Part shown: positions 6,421 to 10,234 of the stretch, one piece after another
Layout: every line of letters starts with the position of its first letter
Numbering within the stretch: the stretch's first letter is position 1
Origin: Holophagaceae bacterium UBA692
Lineage (GTDB): Bacteria > Acidobacteriota > Holophagae > Holophagales > Holophagaceae
Length of the DNA stretch: 10,234 bases
Direction of reading: 5' to 3'
Assembly (NCBI GenBank): GCA_002297665.1
Contig: DBMS01000065.1
Coordinates: 1 to 10,234 of the forward strand
Made by a program: the position numbers and the translations under genes
The notes under the pieces: model-generated
The model's input: the letters and a program-made list of their open reading frames with translations, nothing else
What the model was told of the DNA's origin: nothing
Databases searched by the model: none

Positions 6421-7644
6421 ATGAAGGCAAAAGGTCAGGCTGAAGTGTACCGGAAGCCGGCCGTGCCCGCAGTGAAATCGATCCTCACCGTCGAGCGGCT
6501 GGCCTGGGGCGGCAAGGGCGTGGCCCGGGCCGAGGACGGCCGGGTCGTCCTGCTTTCGGCGCCCCTGGCCCTGTTCCCCGGGGAGCAGGTGGAGGCCGAC
6601 GTACGCTGGAAGCCACGCCACGGCGAAGGGGAGGTCACCCGCTGGGTGCGCCGGGATCCCCGCCGGGCCCAGGCCGGTTGCCCGGTTGCGGCCACCTGCG
6701 GCGGCTGCGACCTGTGGGAGGCCGGGCGCGAGACCGCGGCTCTCAAGCGCGCCATGGTGGAGGACCTCCTGGGCCGCGCGCTGCCCGGGGCCCCGGACTG
6801 GCGCTGGCTGGAGGCCCCCGCCGACGCGCGCCGCCACCGCATCCAGCTCCACTGGACCGGGCGCGAACTGGGCTACCATCGCCGCAACAGCCACGCCCTG
6901 GTTCCGGTATCGGCCTGCCCCGCGGCCGCCCCCGCCCTGTCCCAGGCCATTCCCCGGTTCCTGGACGCCCTGGAGGGGCGCATGCTGCCCACCCGGCCCC
7001 AGCGGTGGGAACTGGCCACCGGCACGCCCGCGGGCGACGTGTACGCCACCGACGAGCAGGGCCGCACCTGGGTCCTGGAGCCCGACGGCTGGAAGCCCCA
7101 CGCCGGCGGCATCCGGCACCGCTTCGGGGACGTCTCGCTCTCCCATCGTCCCGGGGGCTTCTTCCAGGTGTGCCCGCCCTGGGCCTGGCGGGCCTTCGGC
7201 GAGATCCTGGGGGGTTGGGAACTGCCCACCGGCACGCTCTACGACCTCTACGGGGGGGTGGGTTTCTTCACGGCGCTCCTGGGGGCCGGCGGCCGCAGCG
7301 TCCTGGTGGAGTTCGACGCCCCGGCCGTGGCCTGGGCCGCGCGGAACCTCCCGGAAACGCAATGCGTCCAGGCCGATGCCGCCGAATGGGTGCCCGAGGG
7401 GCTGGGCAAGCCCGGGGACCTCATCCTGCTGGACCCGCCCCGCACGGGCCTGGCGCCCGAGCTGTGCGGGAAGCTCCAGACCGCCGGCGCCCGGGACCTG
7501 GTCCTGGTGGGCTGCGACGGGGCCGCCTTCTGCCGGGACGTCAAGCGCCTGGAGCCGGCCTGGAACCTGGCGGGCCTGGCCGTGGCGGACCTGTTCCCGT
7601 TGACCGGCCACGTGGAGTGCGTGGGCTGGTTCCAGCGGGCCTGA
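6421..7644 (+). CDS. TrmA/RlmD-family class I SAM-dependent RNA (uracil-5-)methyltransferase with [4Fe-4S] motif
   Basis: 407 residues from the ATG at 6421. A TRAM-like beta domain at about 20-78 (ILTVERLAWGGKGVARAEDG onward) is followed by the iron-sulfur cysteines C87, C93, C96 (CPVAATCGGC) and C166 (SACP), as in RlmD. FFQVCP (247-252) supplies the conserved Gln that contacts the target uracil. The Rossmann SAM site is LYDLYGGVGFF (273-283), where the family usually has DLYCGxG. DPPR (338-341), the nucleophile region VGCDGAAFCRD with C365 (family: SCNPxTLARD) and HVEC with the catalytic-base candidate E399 complete the active site. The expected reaction is m5U formation in rRNA (or tRNA). 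The exact target cannot be told from sequence, so no symbol is given. The start is uncertain: GTG 6397 has the better ribosome site, and GTG 6472 begins right at the TRAM domain. It ends 7 bp from the convergent ogt stop. Confidence 0.92.
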   Translation: MKAKGQAEVYRKPAVPAVKSILTVERLAWGGKGVARAEDGRVVLLSAPLALFPGEQVEADVRWKPRHGEGEVTRWVRRDPRRAQAGCPVAATCGGCDLWEAGRETAALKRAMVEDLLGRALPGAPDWRWLEAPADARRHRIQLHWTGRELGYHRRNSHALVPVSACPAAAPALSQAIPRFLDALEGRMLPTRPQRWELATGTPAGDVYATDEQGRTWVLEPDGWKPHAGGIRHRFGDVSLSHRPGGFFQVCPPWAWRAFGEILGGWELPTGTLYDLYGGVGFFTALLGAGGRSVLVEFDAPAVAWAARNLPETQCVQADAAEWVPEGLGKPGDLILLDPPRTGLAPELCGKLQTAGARDLVLVGCDGAAFCRDVKRLEPAWNLAGLAVADLFPLTGHVECVGWFQRA

Positions 7645-7651
7645 GGGCGGA

Positions 7652-8155
7652 TCAGGGGCGCCATCCCGGCCGGGCGGCGGACTCATGGTCCAGCAGGGCC
7701 CGCTTCCGGTCCAGGCCGCCCGCGAAGCCCGTGAGGGCGCCCCCGGCGCCCACGAGCCGGTGGCAGGGGATGATGATGGAAATGGGGTTGGCGCCGTTGG
7801 CCGCGCCCACGGCGCGGGCCAGGCGCGGGTCCCCCAGGCGCAGGGCCAGCTCGCCGTAGGTGAGGGTCCGACCGTGGGGGATGCGCCGCAGCTCCGCCCA
7901 CACCCGAAGCTGGAAAGGGGTGCCGCGGGGGGCCAGGGGGAGGTCGAAGGGGATGCTTGCGCCGCTGAAATACGCCTCCAGTTGGCGCTCCACCCGGGCG
8001 AAGGCCTCCGGGACGCCGGCGGGGGCCTGGGCCAAGGCCACGCGTTCGAGAAGGCGCCGGCGGGGTTCGCGGTCCGCGAAACCCAGGTACACCAGGGCCC
8101 CCCGGGCGTCGACGGCCAGGGCCAGGGGCCCCAGGGGGCTGGCCCAGGTCCTCAC
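7652..8155 (-). CDS. ogt: Methylated-DNA--[protein]-cysteine S-methyltransferase (O6-alkylguanine-DNA alkyltransferase)
   Basis: 167 residues, the usual size of a single-domain Ogt/MGMT. The N-terminal RNase H-like domain covers about 1-75 and the catalytic domain follows from TPFQLRVWAELRRIP (79-93). Y100 and the GELA helix, the recognition helix LARAVGAAN with the candidate arginine finger R114, N123, and the acceptor-cysteine motif IIPCHRLVG (128-136; C131) are all present. The protein removes alkyl groups from O6-alkylguanine by irreversible transfer to C131. The GTG start overlaps the stop of the upstream glycosylase gene by 4 bases (GTGA) and has AAGGG 9 bases before it, inside that gene. 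Reading upstream in the same frame gives a longer open stretch to 8662, but it is an out-of-frame shadow of the glycosylase gene with no family match. Co-expression with the glycosylase is very likely. Confidence 0.95.
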   Translation of the reverse strand: MRTWASPLGPLALAVDARGALVYLGFADREPRRRLLERVALAQAPAGVPEAFARVERQLEAYFSGASIPFDLPLAPRGTPFQLRVWAELRRIPHGRTLTYGELALRLGDPRLARAVGAANGANPISIIIPCHRLVGAGGALTGFAGGLDRKRALLDHESAARPGWRP

Positions 8156-9402
8156 GCGGGCACGCCCTTCAGGCTCGCCCAGAAGTGGAAGGTGGCCAGG
8201 CTGCGGTGGGGGGCGAAGGGCGCCATGAGCCGCGCAGTCTCCTTCGCGTCGGGGCGGTGGTCCAGGCCGTAGTGGCGCTGCAGGGCCGCCGTGAGCCCCG
8301 CGTCGCCCAGGGGCACGCAGTCCCCGAAGCCGCAGCCCCGCATCATCACGTAGTGGGTCGTCCAGGGGCCGATGCCCCGGCGCGCGGAGAGCCTGGCCTC
8401 GGCGGTGGTCGCGGCCCCCGCGGGCAGGGCCTCCACCGGGAGTTCGCCCGCGGCCACGGCCCGGGCCGCCTCCACCAGGTAGTCCGCCTTGCTGCGGCTG
8501 AATTGCAGGGGGGCGAGGTCCGCGGGGTCCAGGGCCGCCACCGCCCCGGCCGTGGGATGGGCCTTCAGGCCTCCGGACACCGCGCCGCCGCTCAGGTCCG
8601 TCAGGCGCCGGCGCAGGGTGTAGGCGAAGGCGAGGTTCACCTGCTGGCCCAGGATGGCCCACACCAGGGATTCCCAGACATCCGCCGTGAGGGGGATGCG
8701 CAGGCCCCGCCGGGCCTCCACCAGGGCCCGGAAGGCCGGATCGACCGCCATGCTGCCCTCGAAGGGGGCGGGGTCCGTGCCCAGCCCCAGCATGCGCACC
8801 ACGCGGTGGTGGACCTTGCCCATGAAGACGGGGTCGGCCTTTTCCGCGGGGCGGACCCGCACCTTCACCGCCCCGGGACGGAACGCCAGTTCGAGGAGCG
8901 CGTCGGTGTCCTCCACCCGCAGGGCCTTGAAGAGGGTCGCGCCCTCCACCCGCTCGGAGAGGCTTTGGGGATCGCGCCCATGGTAGGCGAGGACGTCATC
9001 CTGCCGGTAGCCCTCGGGCAGGTCCACGGTGAAGGAAGCCCCTTCGCGGCCCAGGGCCTGGTACCGGCCCGGCGTCATCCCCGTGAGGCGGTGGAAGCAG
9101 GCCTGGAAGGTGGCGGGACTGGAAAACCCGCAGCTTTCCCCCGCCTGGAGCGTCGGGCCGAAGTGGTTCAGCAGCCGTTTGCAGGCATGGGCCACCCGCG
9201 CCTGGTCCAGGAAGGTCCCGGGCGACCGGTGCGCGTGGAGCCGGAAGAGCTCCTCCAGCCGGCCCAGGCCCACGCCCGCCGAAGCGGCCATGGCGGCGAC
9301 GGTGCGATATTCGCCCGGGCTCGCGCGCACCTTGGAAATGAGCTTTTCCAGAAGCGTCCGGTCCGGATTGTCCTGGCCGATCTTTCCTGTGGGCTGGTCC
9401 AT
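8152..9402 (-). CDS. AraC-type HTH / AlkA fusion: DNA-3-methyladenine glycosylase 2 family protein
   Basis: 416 residues with three parts. Residues about 20-118 are an AraC-type double helix-turn-helix (second half GESCGFSSPATFQACFHRLT, then GMTPGRYQAL). About 122-205 is the AlkA N-terminal domain (FTVDLPEGYRQDDVLAYHGR). About 206-416 is the HhH-GPD glycosylase domain: LGQQVNL (251-257), the hairpin LSARRGIGPW (338-347), Y351, and the catalytic Asp D367 in VPLGDAGL, spaced from W347 exactly as D238 from W218 in E. coli AlkA. It should excise 3-methyladenine and related alkylated bases. Related Ada-AraC-AlkA fusions of about 480-500 residues begin with an Ada zinc domain that senses methylphosphotriesters; that domain is missing here. 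The position of E. coli W272 is H399. The ATG at 9402 is preceded by GGGGG with no spacing, a poor ribosome site. ogt follows with a 4-base overlap; mqnA diverges 26 bp away. Confidence 0.93.
   Translation of the reverse strand: MDQPTGKIGQDNPDRTLLEKLISKVRASPGEYRTVAAMAASAGVGLGRLEELFRLHAHRSPGTFLDQARVAHACKRLLNHFGPTLQAGESCGFSSPATFQACFHRLTGMTPGRYQALGREGASFTVDLPEGYRQDDVLAYHGRDPQSLSERVEGATLFKALRVEDTDALLELAFRPGAVKVRVRPAEKADPVFMGKVHHRVVRMLGLGTDPAPFEGSMAVDPAFRALVEARRGLRIPLTADVWESLVWAILGQQVNLAFAYTLRRRLTDLSGGAVSGGLKAHPTAGAVAALDPADLAPLQFSRSKADYLVEAARAVAAGELPVEALPAGAATTAEARLSARRGIGPWTTHYVMMRGCGFGDCVPLGDAGLTAALQRHYGLDHRPDAKETARLMAPFAPHRSLATFHFWASLKGVPA
8165..8169 (-). promoter_or_regulatory. Ribosome binding site of ogt inside the glycosylase gene
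   Basis: AAGGG on the minus strand, 9 bases before the GTG at 8155-8153. It supports the overlapping GTG as the ogt start rather than a longer reading. Confidence 0.45.
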
Positions 9403-9428
9403 CCCCCAAGTCTAGATAAAATGGAAAA
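9403..9428. promoter_or_regulatory. Short AT-rich divergent intergenic region between the glycosylase gene and mqnA
   Basis: Only 26 bp separate the two divergent start codons, yet both genes need a promoter here or within the neighbour's 5' end. On the plus strand TAAAAT (9417-9422, 5 of 6 to TATAAT) ends 6 bases before the mqnA ATG, which would make the message leaderless or nearly so; no good -35 is seen. On the minus strand TATCTA (9418-9413) lies 17 bases from TTGCGC (9441-9436), each a weak match, and this element would begin inside mqnA. A TCTAGA palindrome sits at 9411-9416. Confidence 0.35.
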
Positions 9429-10234
9429 ATGGCAAGCGCAAATCCGTTCCGCATCTCGATCATCGACTACCTCAACGCGGCGCCCTTGAATTATGGATTC
9501 AAGCACGGCCTGGGTTACGAGCACTTCCACCTGAAGTTCCACGTGCCTTCCCTGTGCGCGAACCAGCTGAAATCGGGCGAAGTGGATGCAGGTCTCATCA
9601 GCTCAATTGAATACCTTCGCATCCCCAAATTGAAAATCGTACCGGGGCTTTGCATCGCCTCCCCCAAGCGCGTGGGCTCGGTGGTGATCCTCTCCAAGGT
9701 CCCGCCCGAGCAGATCCGCACCCTCGCCCTGGACACCTCCAGCCGCACCTCGGTGGTGCTGGCCCAGATCCTCCTCCGCGAGCGCTTCGGCGTGGACGCG
9801 CGGGCCGTGGACATGGCGCCCGACCAGGGCGCGATGCTCGCGCAGTGCGACGCCGCGCTGCTCATCGGCGACGTGGCCATGCGCACGCGGCGCGAAGGCC
9901 TCTACGTCCTGGACCTGGCCGAGGAATGGCACGCGTGGACGGGCCTGCCCTTCGTGTTCGCGCTGTGGCAGGTGCGGGAGGACGCCCCGGCCCTGGAGGT
10001 CCCCGGGGGCGTGGGCCCCTTCTTCCACAGGAGCCTCGAGATGGGCCGGGACAACCTCGCCGCCATCGTGGACGAGGCCTGGCGCACCATCGGCTGGACC
10101 AAGCCGGAATTGCGCGAGTACCTCACCCAGAACATCTCCTACAGCCTGGGCGAGGCCGAGCGGGATAGCCTGGCGATGTTCTTCGAGAAGGCCGTGTCCA
10201 ACGGCTTCGCGCCGGAGAACCGCCCCCTGGCGTT
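9429..10234 (+). CDS. mqnA: Chorismate dehydratase MqnA (futalosine menaquinone pathway), 3' end truncated
   Basis: 268 codons are visible and the frame is still open at the right edge. MqnA proteins are usually about 270-290 residues, so little is missing. The periplasmic-binding-protein-like fold of the MqnA/MqnD group is shown by IIDYLNAAPLNYG (11-23), LKSGEVDAGLISSIEYLR (47-64), LDTSSRTSVVLAQILL (101-116), CDAALLIGDVAM (140-151) and LDLAEEWHAWTGLPFVFALW (161-180), all in the family order. There is no signal peptide, as expected for the cytoplasmic enzyme. It dehydrates chorismate to 3-[(1-carboxyvinyl)oxy]benzoate, the entry to futalosine-dependent menaquinone synthesis; MqnA rather than MqnD is favoured by the YLNAxPL start and the SSIEY motif. 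The ATG at 9429 is preceded by GGAAAA, a weak ribosome site. The first 75 or so codons are much less GC-rich than the rest. Confidence 0.93.
   Translation, partial: MASANPFRISIIDYLNAAPLNYGFKHGLGYEHFHLKFHVPSLCANQLKSGEVDAGLISSIEYLRIPKLKIVPGLCIASPKRVGSVVILSKVPPEQIRTLALDTSSRTSVVLAQILLRERFGVDARAVDMAPDQGAMLAQCDAALLIGDVAMRTRREGLYVLDLAEEWHAWTGLPFVFALWQVREDAPALEVPGGVGPFFHRSLEMGRDNLAAIVDEAWRTIGWTKPELREYLTQNISYSLGEAERDSLAMFFEKAVSNGFAPENRPLA

Noticed and set aside
7640..7656. CCTGA/TCAGG inverted repeat spanning the convergent stops as a bidirectional terminator
   Set aside because: Only 5 bp of stem, and it arises simply because both genes end in CCTGA; no T run on either side.
8156..8662. N-terminal extension of ogt to 336 residues
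   Set aside because: The extra residues are a Pro/Gly/Arg-rich out-of-frame reading of the glycosylase gene. The alkyltransferase fold begins at the GTG at 8155, which has a ribosome site and a 4-base overlap.
9433..9440. CAAGCGCA, 7 of 8 to the E. coli Ada box AAAGCGCA, just upstream of the glycosylase gene
   Set aside because: It lies in mqnA codons 2-4, points away from the glycosylase gene, is a single near match, and the fusion protein lacks the Ada N-terminal domain that reads this box in E. coli.

Overview
The window is high-GC bacterial chromosome with dense, short-gapped coding. Lipid A synthesis (lpxA next to fabZ) points to a Gram-negative outer membrane, and a chorismate dehydratase (mqnA) points to menaquinone made by the futalosine route. 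These traits, the GC content and the protein style fit an Acidobacteriota lineage such as Holophagae (Geothrix/Holophaga-like). That placement is inference; no rRNA or other marker is present.

Layout. Positions 1-4648 hold a minus-strand series read right to left: fabZ, lpxA, era, a secreted M13 metallopeptidase, a small carboxymuconolactone-decarboxylase-family protein, and the first 16 codons of an NTP transferase that leaves the left edge. fabZ/lpxA share 4 bases, lpxA/era share 8 bases, the M13 and CMD-family genes are 8 bases apart, and the CMD-family/transferase pair shares 4 bases. The only sizeable internal gap is 92 bp between era and the peptidase gene, with one candidate -10. Upstream of fabZ, on the same strand after 58 bp, is a GAF/HD-GYP signalling protein (4707 to about 6380). 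Head-to-head with it on the plus strand is a TrmA/RlmD-type iron-sulfur RNA methyltransferase (about 6421-7644). Its stop lies 7 bp from the convergent stop of ogt.

Positions 7652-9402 hold a two-gene minus-strand alkylation-repair operon: an AraC-HTH/AlkA fusion glycosylase followed, with a 4-base overlap, by an O6-alkylguanine-DNA alkyltransferase. A 26-bp AT-rich gap separates it from the divergent mqnA, which is cut by the right edge only shortly before its expected end.

How the genes fit together: FabZ and LpxA both draw on (R)-3-hydroxyacyl-ACP, one for chain elongation and one for lipid A, and here they are translationally linked to the ribosome-assembly GTPase Era. The glycosylase and alkyltransferase repair complementary alkylation lesions. 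No mobile element, tRNA, rRNA, CRISPR array or convincing intrinsic terminator was seen. I found no clearly new multi-gene system. The more unusual points are the shortened Ada/AlkA-like fusion, a roughly 105-residue insertion inside the HD-GYP catalytic domain, substitutions at conserved positions in AlkA and Era, and a sharp GC step inside mqnA.
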